NCBI GenBank assembly: GCA_035997045.1
Contig: DASYIY010000007.1
Span: 1-58,328 of the forward strand
Length of the DNA stretch: 58,328 bases
Source of the DNA: VRUE01 sp035997045
GTDB taxonomy: Bacteria; Actinomycetota; Thermoleophilia; Solirubrobacterales; 70-9
Direction: 5' to 3'
The position numbers and the translations under genes were made by a program. Below are positions 42,256 through 50,791 of this stretch, piece after piece (the first letter of the stretch is position 1; every line of letters starts with the position of its first letter). The notes under the pieces are model-generated. The model ran no database searches and had not been told where the DNA came from. It saw only the letters and a program-made list of their open reading frames with translations.

Positions 42256-43371
42256 GTGTCTAAGCCAAGCATCAGCGTTGTCGAGAGGCGGGCCAATTTG
42301 GCCCGCCTCTCGCTGCGTATATCGCCGGTATTCATCGCCGCGACGCTGCTGCTTGCTCCCGTGGCAAAGGCTTCGCCGGGACCGCCGATACCGAGATTGA
42401 TAGAGACCAATCCCGGATCGCCCAGCATCGCCCTCAAACCGCTTGTCATCGGCAACTCAGCCGGAGGTGGGGCAATTCCGAACTCGGTTCGACCCTCTCT
42501 CGGTGCCATCCGGCTGACTTCTGGAACCGAAGAAAACACGATCGCTCTCTATCTGGACGACAAATGCCAGGGGACGGTCGTGGGGGGAGGGTCGGCCAAC
42601 GAACTCGACACCGACGGGATCCAGGCTGAAGTTCAACCCCAACGAGTGAGCTTCATCTACGCGACCCAATCCAACCCTGAAGGCGATACCTCGGATTGCT
42701 CCGAACCGCTCAAATACGAACACGTCAAAGAACTACCCGCCCCGCCCAAAGAACCACCCGCTGGCGAAGGGCCCGGCGGCGCCCCATCGATACCGGGCTC
42801 TTCGACAGGCAGCGCATCGGTCAATCTGGAAGCGCCACATCTGCGCATCGCGCCAGGCGGGCGAGCCAACGACAACACTCCAGCGCTGAGCGGCTCTGCG
42901 CCCGGAGCCGACGCGGTCAAGCTTTTCAGCAATCCCTCTTGTAACGGGACGCCGATAGTGAGGATCGGCCCCGGCCAGTTTGCCGCCGGGCTGCAGGTCC
43001 AGGTCTCCGACAACACGACGACGAGCTTCTCGGTCGCCTCGACCGCAGGCGCCGCTCAATCTCCCTGCTCAGCAGAGGTGACCTACGTCGAGGACTCCAC
43101 TGCCCCTCGGACCCGCATCACGATGGGCCCGGGTGTCAAGACCCGCAAGCACAAGGCGGTCTTCCGCTTCGCGGACATAACCGAAGACTCCCCTGGAACG
43201 GACTTCTTCTGCAGGATCAACCACAGCAAGTGGAAGCAATGCAACTCCCCCTTCAAGGTGCGCCACCTCCGCACCAAGCACTACGTAGTCCGAGTCAAGG
43301 CAATTGACTCGGCCGGCAACGCAGAGGCCAAAGGCGCAAAGCGCCGCTTCAAGGTCATCCGAAGCTCGTAG
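42256..43371 (+). CDS. Secreted Cys-containing Ig-like protein next to pilA
   Basis: A 371-aa protein with signal peptide LSLRISPVFIAATLLLAPVAKA, cleaved before SPGPP. The exported part has an N-terminal domain, a Pro/Gly/Ser-rich linker (APPKEPPAGEGPGGAPSIPG), a domain with the phrase PALSGSAPGADAVKLFSNPSCNGTP, and a C-terminal domain with DSTAPRTRITMGPGVKTRKHKAVFRF and VRVKAIDSAGNAEAKGA. The last two recall bacterial Ig-like (FN3/Big-type) repeats. The start is GTG at 42256, 25 nt after pilA, so it may share the c-di-GMP-controlled transcript. An adhesin or pilus-associated role is a guess. Confidence 0.75.
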   Translation: MSKPSISVVERRANLARLSLRISPVFIAATLLLAPVAKASPGPPIPRLIETNPGSPSIALKPLVIGNSAGGGAIPNSVRPSLGAIRLTSGTEENTIALYLDDKCQGTVVGGGSANELDTDGIQAEVQPQRVSFIYATQSNPEGDTSDCSEPLKYEHVKELPAPPKEPPAGEGPGGAPSIPGSSTGSASVNLEAPHLRIAPGGRANDNTPALSGSAPGADAVKLFSNPSCNGTPIVRIGPGQFAAGLQVQVSDNTTTSFSVASTAGAAQSPCSAEVTYVEDSTAPRTRITMGPGVKTRKHKAVFRFADITEDSPGTDFFCRINHSKWKQCNSPFKVRHLRTKHYVVRVKAIDSAGNAEAKGAKRRFKVIRSS

Positions 43372-43448
43372 AAGTCCCTCCGGTGAGCTGTCCGGCGGGG
43401 CCCGGCAGAAAGGAACACGCCAGCGGACCCAGATCTCCGAGTCGCATT

Positions 43449-43470
43449 TTTCGGCATTGCAGTGCCGAAA
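43449..43470. terminator. Hairpin downstream of two converging frames
   Basis: TTTCGGCA and TGCCGAAA form an 8-bp stem with a 6-base loop. It lies 78 bp after the secreted-protein gene (plus) and 37 bp after the small minus-strand frame. There is a T-rich patch on its left side. It is a terminator candidate for either. Confidence 0.45.
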
Positions 43471-43506
43471 TGTTTACGCTGCGGTGCAAATTGGCAGCCC
43501 TGCGAC

Positions 43507-43650
43507 TCAGCGATGACGTGATCCGTCTTCGATCCGTCGGGTAATTCGCGGCCAGAGGACGAGGAGAACAACGATGGCCATGGCGATGATAACCAGTAAG
43601 ATGTGTTCGCTGGCTGCTTCCGCAAGGCGCATACCGATCACAAAGATCAT
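43507..43650 (-). CDS. Possible 47-aa single-span membrane protein
   Basis: Minus-strand ATG at 43650 (or 43632) opens a frame reading MIFVIGMRLAEAASEHILLV, then IIAMAIVVLLVLWPRITRR and a short charged end. The span and flanking charges are protein-like, and a hairpin follows the stop. No family is recognised and coding status is unproven. Confidence 0.4.
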   Translation of the reverse strand: MIFVIGMRLAEAASEHILLVIIAMAIVVLLVLWPRITRRIEDGSRHR

Positions 43651-43823
43651 TCTGCAATCTTAGAAGAGCAATGCTGGATCACCTAACCAAAGCGAAGGCC
43701 CGACCGAGACTGGACCTCAACGGTCGAAACTTGCGTCTCTATTCCCCTGGGTTTTATTTGTCCAGGACTTCTGGAAGAAGTATGGATCGCCACTAGAAGC
43801 ATCTATAAGTTTGCTGGCGAAAA

Positions 43824-44028
43824 TTGGTAAACGTGCCTCGCTTCGATACGGCGACCGGTAAAAAGCCGTGGGAATGTACGCTCGCATCCGTGAGGGGGTT
43901 CGAAGCGGTGGACCGAGAGGGGAATGCGCGAGCGCTTGGGAATTCAGATCGCGGACGGTGTCGAGGTCTTTGTGGTCGACAATTTGACGAAAAAGATGGC
44001 AGAGCTTCGCAGTCTACTTGGTGACTAA
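43824..44028 (+). pseudogene. Decayed GRAM/PH-like domain fragment 1
   Basis: The first frame reads NVPRFDTATGKKPWECTLASVRGFEAVDREG, then loses sense. A shifted frame from 43924 continues MRERLGIQIADGVEVFVVDN and ends LTKKMAELRSLLGD. Joined by one shift they make the C-terminal half of a bacterial PH/GRAM-like domain. The first half is missing. Family assignment is by eye. Confidence 0.4.
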
Positions 44029-44087
44029 CTGGACTCCTTGCTACTGCAAGTCATGCAATTAGGCAGAAAGTAGAGAAAATTACAGGC

Positions 44088-44515
44088 GTGTCGAAGCACG
44101 TAGAGGCGGACATTCCGCTAGGCATAATTGGCAGACTGTTTGACCTTCGCGTTATTGATCCAGAGCTACAGGCTGGAGAGCAACTACGTTGGTCTGCCCG
44201 TGCAAATAGAATGCAGCTTCGGGTAAGGGCGGTTGGTGGGCGTCTCTATCTAACTGATCTCCGGCTGATCTTCGGACGCAGCAAACTAGAGGCATTTCTC
44301 GGTGGCAAGGAGTGGAGCGCGCCGCCTGTCGAGTTAGCCTCCGCAACACCCCAAGATCGTGTTAGGACCATTCATATTGGAACTTTGGCGGGGGAGTTGA
44401 GCGGTTCGTAATGGGTCTAAGCAGGAATCAGCTGAAATCATTGATAGGGCAATTCGTGAGGCGAACGAGTAGCGGGCATTCGATCCATCCTCGAAGCTCA
44501 AGCCATGCGAGATGA
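44088..44515 (+). pseudogene. GRAM/PH-like domain gene, apparently frameshifted
   Basis: GTG at 44088 opens 107 codons that include LQAGEQLRWSARANRMQLRVRAVGGRLYLTDLRLIFGRSKLEAFLGGKEWSAPPVELAS, the front of a PH/GRAM-like domain, and stop at 44411. The expected last strand and helix appear in another frame right across the stop (FVMGLSRNQLKSLIGQFVRR). A single frameshift near 44400 would restore a full domain. It follows fragment 1 in the same orientation, so a tandem pair has probably decayed here. Alternatively it is a short intact gene. Confidence 0.45.
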
Positions 44516-44631
44516 TCCGTGGCACCGGCCGTATAACAGTAGGCGACAGTCGATGCAAACGGCAGGGCGAGCGAGTACTTGCACATTCGGTTCTTGTAGA
44601 TCATGCCCCGTCTCGGCAAGGATGCTCTTTT

Positions 44632-44664
44632 GCTCGACGCTTCGTGAAGGAATCCGCGTCGAGC
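44632..44664 (+). promoter_or_regulatory. Hairpin upstream of prepilin peptidase gene
   Basis: GCTCGACGC and GCGTCGAGC pair perfectly over 9 bp with a 15-base loop, ending 58 bp before the peptidase ATG. It could be a leader structure or a remnant terminator. Nothing else is recognisable in 44516-44722. Confidence 0.35.
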
Positions 44665-44722
44665 GTGCGCTGGATTACGTTGGCGGCCGGATCGGCCGGT
44701 GGCTCGGATACAACTCCGCTCA

Positions 44723-45469
44723 ATGGTCGGCGTCGTCCTGATTGCGTTCCTTGGCGGGTTGGCCGCGGGCAGCTTTGCGACTGCGGTTGCGCACCGCGTG
44801 CCGCGGGGGATCTCGGTCGCATTCGCTCGCTCACAATGCCCGTCCTGCGGCGCACGGATCGCGGCTTACGACAACTTGCCCGTGGTCTCGTGGGTATTGC
44901 TGCGCGGGCGGGCGCGCTGCTGCGGGGCGCGCATCTCCACGCGCTATCCGCTGACGGAGCTCGGGATCGGGTTGCTGTTTGCCGCCACGGTGCTCGTCTA
45001 TCGCCATGATCCGGCTGAAGCCGCGATCGGGCTGATCTTCGTCACGGTCCTGGCGATCGTCACGCTGACCGACCTCGAGCAGCGGATCATCCCCAACAAG
45101 GTCTTGATCGTCGGTGCTGTCCTTTGCTTGGCGATTGCGGTACCGACGGATCCTGGCGGTCTGCCCGAGCGGGCGATTGCTGCCGCTGCGGCGGGAGGCA
45201 TCCTCTTCTTGGTGGTGCTCGCCTATCCGGCCGGGATGGGCCTCGGCGACGTCAAGCTCGTGGCGACGATGGGACTCTTCCTCGGCCGGGCCGTGGCACC
45301 GGCTGTCCTCCTCGCACTCCTCGCCGGCAGCCTCGTCGGCCTGGCGCTGATCGCGCGCCACGGATCCGAGGCGCGCAAAATGGCGATCCCATTCGGCCCC
45401 TTCCTTGCCCTAGGGGGCATCGTGGGATTGCTGGTCGGCGACCAGCTGATCGATCTCTACCTGGGCTGA
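44723..45469 (+). CDS. pilD: Prepilin peptidase/N-methyltransferase
   Basis: A 248-aa membrane protease. The cytosolic zinc-type loop has CPSCGARI and RCCGARIS; the second knuckle lacks the usual CxxC and reads ARCC. The catalytic aspartates are in LTDLEQRIIPN and GMGLGDVKL. It cleaves the pilin leaders and methylates the new N-terminus. ATG at 44723 is chosen over GTG at 44699 because MVGVVLIAFLGGLAAGSFATAVAHRVPRG is the standard N-terminus. It ends 16 bp from the convergent PilP-position gene. Confidence 0.92.
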   Translation: MVGVVLIAFLGGLAAGSFATAVAHRVPRGISVAFARSQCPSCGARIAAYDNLPVVSWVLLRGRARCCGARISTRYPLTELGIGLLFAATVLVYRHDPAEAAIGLIFVTVLAIVTLTDLEQRIIPNKVLIVGAVLCLAIAVPTDPGGLPERAIAAAAAGGILFLVVLAYPAGMGLGDVKLVATMGLFLGRAVAPAVLLALLAGSLVGLALIARHGSEARKMAIPFGPFLALGGIVGLLVGDQLIDLYLG

Positions 45470-45485
45470 CCGGCTGACCGGGGTG

Positions 45486-46418
45486 CTACCCGGCGGGTGC
45501 CGGGGAGCCGTTCTTTTCTTGCTTCGGGCCGCTCAAGGGCGCCTTGTTCAGGTGCTTGCTGGTCAGCAGGCGGAGTTTCAGCAGTTCGATGCGGAAAGTG
45601 TGTTGCTGGGGACCGTAGACGACGGTCTCGGGGATGCCCTGTTCGATTGAGATCAGCTGGCAGCGTTCGGAGCCGACCACGCAGACGCCGTCGCCGAAGA
45701 GGCCGGTGACTTTGTCGGAGACCAGCATCAGGACCTTTTTTTGATCTTTGCTGACGTCCATGAAGGTCAGCGCCGGCTCTTTGCGGCTGGGCAGCATCGT
45801 CAGCTCAGGCAGGTTGTGGCGGACGGAGGGTTCGGCTTTGCTCGTGCTGGCGCCCGAGGAGACGGGAACGATCCGCACGTCGATTGCGAATGAGAAGTAG
45901 CGCAGATGTTCTTCGTCGACCGGTTCGCCGTTCCCCTTTTCGCTGGGCGGAGCCGTCGTGTGCGTCGTTTCGGTCGACGTCGAGGTCGACTCGGTGGTGG
46001 TCGATTCGACGGTCGCCGATGAGCTTTCTACGCTCGACGACGGGCTTTCGCTTGTGCTGGCCGAGGTGGAACTGCCTTCGCCTTCGGCGTTCGCATATTG
46101 CTGTTCGAACGGATCCTTACCGGAGCCATTGCCGAGGCGGTGACGGTAATCGCGCAGGCCGGGTGCCGCTTTGGCGACGACCAGCTTGCTGGAGGGGACG
46201 GCGGCGTTGGAGATATCGGCTGCGGCGCCTTCGGTGGCGGCTGAGTCCGATCCGGAGGAGCCGCCCAGCGCGACCGGCAGGGCGACGATCGCGACGAGCA
46301 GGATCGCGACCAGCGGCAGCAGGTGGCGCTCGCGCAGGTCGTAGTAGAGGTCGAGCAGGAAGTCGGGGACCTTGATCTCCGACAGCTTCAGCTCGGGCCC
46401 TTTTTTCAGGAAGTTCAT
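45486..46418 (-). CDS. Pilus protein in the PilP position
   Basis: A 310-aa protein: a cytosolic N-terminus of about 35 residues (KVPDFLLDLYYDLRERHLLP), one membrane span (LVAILLVAIVALPVALGG), a linker with GKDPFEQQYA, then a very long Ser/Thr-rich stretch (about residues 115-155). The C-terminal beta-rich domain has FSFAIDVRIVPV, TFMDVSKDQKKVLMLVSDKVTGLFGDGVCVVG and CQLISIEQG. PilP itself is a lipoprotein that docks on the secretin; this one is a bitopic protein in a locus without secretin. It overlaps pilO by 4 nt. Confidence 0.7.
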   Translation of the reverse strand: MNFLKKGPELKLSEIKVPDFLLDLYYDLRERHLLPLVAILLVAIVALPVALGGSSGSDSAATEGAAADISNAAVPSSKLVVAKAAPGLRDYRHRLGNGSGKDPFEQQYANAEGEGSSTSASTSESPSSSVESSSATVESTTTESTSTSTETTHTTAPPSEKGNGEPVDEEHLRYFSFAIDVRIVPVSSGASTSKAEPSVRHNLPELTMLPSRKEPALTFMDVSKDQKKVLMLVSDKVTGLFGDGVCVVGSERCQLISIEQGIPETVVYGPQQHTFRIELLKLRLLTSKHLNKAPLSGPKQEKNGSPAPAG

Positions 46419-47224
46419 GGGCTGGTCGACACTGTCTGGGAGGTTTCGGATGCGGCCGTGTCGGCACCTGCAGGGGTCGCGACCGATGGGGCAGGGGCAG
46501 TCGGGGTGGCGCCGGCAGTAGCGCCCTGCGTGGGCGGTGTCACGTAGGTGGTCACCGCGAAGCTCGCGTTGAGGTAGGGAAAGCCCAGTTCGGCATCGGC
46601 CGTGAGGGAGAATCCGTCGAGCGTCACCAGGCGGCCGTCGACCGCGACCTGTGGGCTGCCTGTATGCACGAGGGAATCGATTCCCTTGATGAAGTTGGCG
46701 ATGTGGAAGAAGTTGCCGCTGAAGGTGAGGCTGTAGGGCGTGACTCCGAGCCCTGCGGGTCCAATCGTCGCGCCCAGCGGCAGCACCGAGGCTGCCGCCT
46801 CGGTCGGTGGGATCGTCGCCGAGGCGGGTACGGCGCCGGTGGTCGATGTGGAGGGGGTGGCAGGGGCGGCGGCGGTCGGTGTGGAGGTTTCCCCCGTTCC
46901 GTTGAGCTGGATACTGTCGAATTTGACCTTCGACTCAGCCGCAATCTGATTCAACTCCACGAGTAGGGAGGAAGTTTCATCGCTGGCGGGAACCGCCTGT
47001 CCAAGAACCACTAGCTGGCGATAGTCGGCCGGGAACTCACGCTTTGCCGCCGCCGCTTCGGTGACTTTGCTTTCCGCTTCGGCGAGGGAGAGGTGGAGCT
47101 GTTCGACCTGACCGGAGAGTTCGTCGGCTTCTTCGCGCTTGGGACCCAGGGCCAGCATCCAGAAGGCGATGGCAAGTGCAGCGACGACGAGGAACGAGAC
47201 GATCAGGCGGTTGGAGGAGGTCAT
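46415..47224 (-). CDS. pilO: Type IV pilus alignment protein PilO-like
   Basis: A 269-aa bitopic protein with membrane span LIVSFLVVAALAIAFWMLALGP, a coiled coil (EADELSGQVEQLHLSLAEAESKVTEAAAAKREF), a Pro/Thr-rich insert, and the ferredoxin-like domain with VTPYSLTFSGNFFHIANFIKGIDSLV. This is the standard PilO plan; the insert at about residues 115-140 is unusual. It starts on the last base of pilN's stop codon. Confidence 0.86.
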   Translation of the reverse strand: MTSSNRLIVSFLVVAALAIAFWMLALGPKREEADELSGQVEQLHLSLAEAESKVTEAAAAKREFPADYRQLVVLGQAVPASDETSSLLVELNQIAAESKVKFDSIQLNGTGETSTPTAAAPATPSTSTTGAVPASATIPPTEAAASVLPLGATIGPAGLGVTPYSLTFSGNFFHIANFIKGIDSLVHTGSPQVAVDGRLVTLDGFSLTADAELGFPYLNASFAVTTYVTPPTQGATAGATPTAPAPSVATPAGADTAASETSQTVSTSP

Positions 47225-47991
47225 CAGCTTCCTTCCCCAGCGCCGGCCGGTTCGGCGCCCGCTGAGCCGGCGCTGGCCGAAGTCGTGGTCGACGGAGCCG
47301 GCGCAGGGGCAGCTTCGCCTTCTCCAGTCGCTTCGCTGGACACCGGCGCCGCATCGAAAGCGGCGACCATCTGGAACTGGGCGATGAAGTCGTGCGTCTG
47401 GCAGCTTGAGGCGGTTGAGCTGCCAGACGTGGAGCTTCCGCTGCCGAGGGCCGAAGACTGCACGCCAACCCTGGTGACGCCATCGACCTCCTTCAGAGCC
47501 TGTATCAGGCCCGCAACTGCGTCTTGGCTGGTTGCGCAGCCGACTAGCTCCAGCGCGGGTCCCGGAATCGTGCTGCGCAAGGCGACGTTGGCGGCACCAT
47601 CGGGAGTGGCCTGTGGGCTCGCGCTTCCGGTCAGGTTGGTGAGCCAGACGTCGCTGGGCAGGACCAGCGACAGTTCACGCATCACACGCTGCCAGTCGAA
47701 GCGGCTGTCGGCGAGGCTGCTGACCGTGGCGACTCGCTGTTCGCGGACGGTGTGGAACTGGGTGTAGGCGTCGAGCGCCTGGGCGCGTGCTTCCACCGCC
47801 GCCCTTTCGTTTTCGAGCGTGACGACCTCAGCCTTGCGGTCGGAGATCTGGTTGCCGGTGACCACCAAGACGGTCACTCCGAGCAGGGCGGCGAAAAGGG
47901 CGCCGACGACGATGTAGGCGAGGGGGCCGCCCCGCATCGGCTTGCGCTCGCCCGGGCGTTCCTCGGGTGGGATCAGGTTGACGGGGCGCAT
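47224..47991 (-). CDS. pilN: Type IV pilus alignment protein PilN-like
   Basis: A 255-aa protein opening with MRPVNLIPPEERPGERKP, the short cytosolic tail that binds PilM. Then come a span (LAYIVVGALFAALLGVTVLVVTG), a coiled coil and a ferredoxin-like domain (WQRVMRELSLVLPSDVWLTNLTG and ALELVGCATSQDAVAGLIQALKEVDGVTRVGV). The C-terminal 40 residues are Ala/Ser/Pro-rich. The NLIPPE motif makes the assignment firm. Confidence 0.91.
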   Translation of the reverse strand: MRPVNLIPPEERPGERKPMRGGPLAYIVVGALFAALLGVTVLVVTGNQISDRKAEVVTLENERAAVEARAQALDAYTQFHTVREQRVATVSSLADSRFDWQRVMRELSLVLPSDVWLTNLTGSASPQATPDGAANVALRSTIPGPALELVGCATSQDAVAGLIQALKEVDGVTRVGVQSSALGSGSSTSGSSTASSCQTHDFIAQFQMVAAFDAAPVSSEATGEGEAAPAPAPSTTTSASAGSAGAEPAGAGEGS

Positions 47992-47993
47992 TG

Positions 47994-49082
47994 CTACTGG
48001 TTCAGGGCCAGTCCGAAGGGCAGGGTGAGGCGGGCTGCAGAGGACGGGTCGAGGCCGGAGAGGGCTTCGGGACGGCCGATCGCGATCGGCAGGCCGAGGT
48101 CGGGTTCCATTCGCTCCACAAGGCCGGGAATGACGCTTCCCGGGCCGCAGAAGACGATGCGCGCGACAGGCACGGCGGCTTCCTGGGCGCCGTAGAAGTC
48201 GAGCGAGAGGCGCAGCTCGTCGAGAAGCGCGGAGGCGCCGTTCTCGAGCGATGCGCGGGCCTTCGCCACCGTGTCCGGATCGCCCTCGATCTCCGCGGCC
48301 GGGAGCGCAAGCCCAACGTGCTCCAGCCACATCCTCGCGTGCTCGGGCGGGAGCCCGGTGGTGGACGCCAGGCTTCCGGCGATGTCCTCGAGACCGGCCG
48401 GCGAGACGCGGGTGAAGAGGCAGGATCGACCCTTCGCGACGGCGAGGTTGGTGACGTCGCCCACGTTGCAATAGAGGACCGCGCTTGGCGCCGGGGCGTC
48501 CTCGGCCTGGGTGGGGGGCGCCTGATCGCCGAGCGCCCGAATCATCGCGAAGGCTGAGAGGTCGACGCCGACTGGCTCCAGGCCCGCGTCGCGGAGCGGT
48601 TTCAAAGACGCGGCGATCATGTCGCGGCGGGCGGCGACGACCATCACGTCGACCTGTGGGGCGGCTCCCTCCACGGCACCGATACCACCAACCACGCGGT
48701 GGTCGACGACCGCTTGGTCGAGGGGCATCGCGATTTGCTCCTGAGCCGCAAAGCGGACGGCTGAGGCGAGCTCGCCGGGATCGTCGATCGCCGGCAGCCT
48801 CAGCGTGCGCACGACCACGCGCTGGTTGGCGATGCCGAGCCGAACCTTGCGGGAGAGCTTGTGGTCCTCGAAGAGAGCGCGCAGTGCCTCGGAAACCGTG
48901 CCGGGATCGGTGACCTCGCCGTCGTGGAAGGCCTCGGGGGGCAGGGGGGCCGTCGCCGTCGCGGTTACGCGGATGTCGCCGTTGGCGCGCACCTCGGTCG
49001 CCGCGATGCTGCCCGCCTCGATCTCGAGGCCGACCAGGTCGACGCCCTTCTTCTTGCGGCTCTTTTGCAGTGTGAAGTTCAT
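47994..49082 (-). CDS. pilM: Type IV pilus assembly protein PilM-like (actin fold)
   Basis: A 362-aa actin-like ATP-binding protein. Segments are GLEIEAGSIAATEVRANG, LGIANQRVVVRTLRLPAIDDPGELASAVRFAAQEQIAMPLDQAVVDHRVV, VMVVAARRDMIAASLKPLRDAGLEPVGVDLSAFAMIRAL and IVFCGPGSVIPGLVERME. It sits on the inner membrane bound to PilN. ATG at 49082 matches other PilM N-termini (MNF...RKKKG); a GTG at 49145 would add 21 residues. It ends 2 bp before pilN. Confidence 0.88.
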   Translation of the reverse strand: MNFTLQKSRKKKGVDLVGLEIEAGSIAATEVRANGDIRVTATATAPLPPEAFHDGEVTDPGTVSEALRALFEDHKLSRKVRLGIANQRVVVRTLRLPAIDDPGELASAVRFAAQEQIAMPLDQAVVDHRVVGGIGAVEGAAPQVDVMVVAARRDMIAASLKPLRDAGLEPVGVDLSAFAMIRALGDQAPPTQAEDAPAPSAVLYCNVGDVTNLAVAKGRSCLFTRVSPAGLEDIAGSLASTTGLPPEHARMWLEHVGLALPAAEIEGDPDTVAKARASLENGASALLDELRLSLDFYGAQEAAVPVARIVFCGPGSVIPGLVERMEPDLGLPIAIGRPEALSGLDPSSAARLTLPFGLALNQ

Positions 49083-49189
49083 TGGAGGAATGCGGAGCGG
49101 CAGAGAACGCTGCCGCCACGACTCTTGAATCGACCGATTGGCCACAAAACCTTTGCCCTTGCTCTACCTAGAATTCGAAAAAGAGGCGA

Positions 49190-50791
49190 TTAGCCGATCG
49201 TCTCTCGCCCGATCACCCAGGGCAGCTTTTCCGGCTCGATGAAGCTGGGTGGCTCGAGGTACTTGAGGCGTTCGTCGTAGTTGTAGCTCTTGACGTAGCC
49301 ATTGCCGCCTTGTGTGCCGACCGTGCCCCGGAACTTCTGCGAGATCGCGCCGTTGACGGTTAGGGTGCCAAGGGCGTTGCCGCAGTTGTAGTGGTCGACG
49401 ATGAACGAGTGATTGATCGAGAGGATCGCTGCATCGATCCTCAGATTTTCCAGTTTTTCCTCTCCGGCACCGGTCCCGCAGACGATATTCACCCCCGTCG
49501 GTTTCCCGTTTTTTTCCACGATTTCGATTTTCTCGGTGGGATAGGCGTGGAATACCCGGATGAACCCATTGGCGATCAGCCCCAGCAGCCCGTTTTCGGT
49601 GTGGGCTATTTCGCCGTCGATGATGATGTCGTTTCCAGCGGCGATCGTCAGCTGGCCGGAGTAGGTGCCGTGCACGTACACGTTGCCGCAAGTCGAGGTA
49701 GTCGGGTAGGTCGCGGTCCAGGGCGAATACGAGGGCGTGCAGGAACTGCTGGCGACGTACACGAGCCCATTTTTCGGCAGCGCGCCGTTGTTGTAAAGGA
49801 TTTTTCCTGTTTCTTTGGTTTCGCAGGTTTTCGACAATTTCGTCGTCGCCACGGTCATCGAATTGCCTTTGAGGCAGATATTCACCTGCCCGGTGTACCT
49901 AAATTCCGGTTCGGTGAGGGTCTGGAGTTCGGCATTGGTGGGAGGGGGTACCAGGGGTGGGACGCCGGTCGAGAACGTGCCGACGAAATTCGGTTTGGCG
50001 GTTGGGCATCCCGACCCTTTTTTCCCGGCTTCTTTGGCAGGGACCCAGCCGGGAGACAGCGCGCTGACCTCGACCGGGTCCAGTGAGTTGTGGCCGAATT
50101 CGGGCGAGCCGCAGATCGCGAAGGTGTCGTTGCTGTGCACCGGGCCGTTCAGATGGTCGCCGGTTTTGAAGGCGATCTGTTCGCATTCCCTGCTGGGGGT
50201 CGTATTCGGAATGCTTTTGCTGTAGCGCCCTTCCTGTTCGGTCAGGGAGCACTGTTTGTAGCCTTCTTCCAGTTCTTTTGCATTGGTGAAGGCATAGGTG
50301 AGTGGATCGGGCGTCTCCAGCTGGGTGAAGTAGACGTAGTCGAGGAAGCTGGCGGTCTTGAAGGTGGTCGTGATCGAGATGTGGGTTTTTTCGGCATAGC
50401 CGGTGGAGCGGATCCGGAAGGTTCCCTTCATCGCACCGCTGGTCTCGATCATGCTGGAGGCCGGATGGAGCGTTTCGCAGCTCGCATGGCCCGTGGCCGG
50501 AAGAAGTTCGACCGCGTAGCTTGCCCCCGCATTGCCGGGCACCGCGCGTTTGCCGATGCCGGCGCACGTGGCCCAGTAGTTGCCGTTACCGCGGAGGTGG
50601 AAGTTGTACTCGTCGATCCCTGCCTTGGCGGCCTCGTAGGCCTGCTTGTGGGCAAGGTCGTTCTGGGTCTGGTGGATGTCGCCGTTGACGGCGGTAACGG
50701 CGACGAGGGCGATCATGGCGATCGCGGACACGCCGAGCACCGTCGCGATCATTGTGAAGCCGCCCTCCGATGACCTGTGTTTCACTGGCAT
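49190..50791 (-). CDS. PilX-like pilus-associated prepilin with large C-terminal domain
   Basis: A 533-aa protein. The N-terminus MPVKHRSSEGG is a prepilin leader, followed by FTMIATVLGVSAIAMIALVAVTAVNGD. Position +5 of the mature chain is Ala instead of the usual Glu. The next part (QNDLAHKQAYEAAKAGIDEYNFHLRG) is typical of PilX-like minor pilins. About 450 further residues form a beta-rich, Cys-containing domain with a repeated VNGAIS/IIDGEIAH pattern seen in polymer-forming or parallel-beta proteins. It overlaps the PilW-like gene by 10 nt. It may be a tip component. Confidence 0.8.
   Translation of the reverse strand: MPVKHRSSEGGFTMIATVLGVSAIAMIALVAVTAVNGDIHQTQNDLAHKQAYEAAKAGIDEYNFHLRGNGNYWATCAGIGKRAVPGNAGASYAVELLPATGHASCETLHPASSMIETSGAMKGTFRIRSTGYAEKTHISITTTFKTASFLDYVYFTQLETPDPLTYAFTNAKELEEGYKQCSLTEQEGRYSKSIPNTTPSRECEQIAFKTGDHLNGPVHSNDTFAICGSPEFGHNSLDPVEVSALSPGWVPAKEAGKKGSGCPTAKPNFVGTFSTGVPPLVPPPTNAELQTLTEPEFRYTGQVNICLKGNSMTVATTKLSKTCETKETGKILYNNGALPKNGLVYVASSSCTPSYSPWTATYPTTSTCGNVYVHGTYSGQLTIAAGNDIIIDGEIAHTENGLLGLIANGFIRVFHAYPTEKIEIVEKNGKPTGVNIVCGTGAGEEKLENLRIDAAILSINHSFIVDHYNCGNALGTLTVNGAISQKFRGTVGTQGGNGYVKSYNYDERLKYLEPPSFIEPEKLPWVIGRETIG

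Noticed and set aside
44505..45009. Overlapping 78- and 165-codon frames before and across pilD
   Set aside because: They run out of frame through the conserved pilD sequence and have no protein-like composition.
45461..45490. TGACCGG repeated between pilD and the PilP-position gene as a third copy of the convergent-junction repeat
   Set aside because: Only the short TGACCGG word is shared; the GCATATCGG and CTTGATCTGCTTGG parts are absent.
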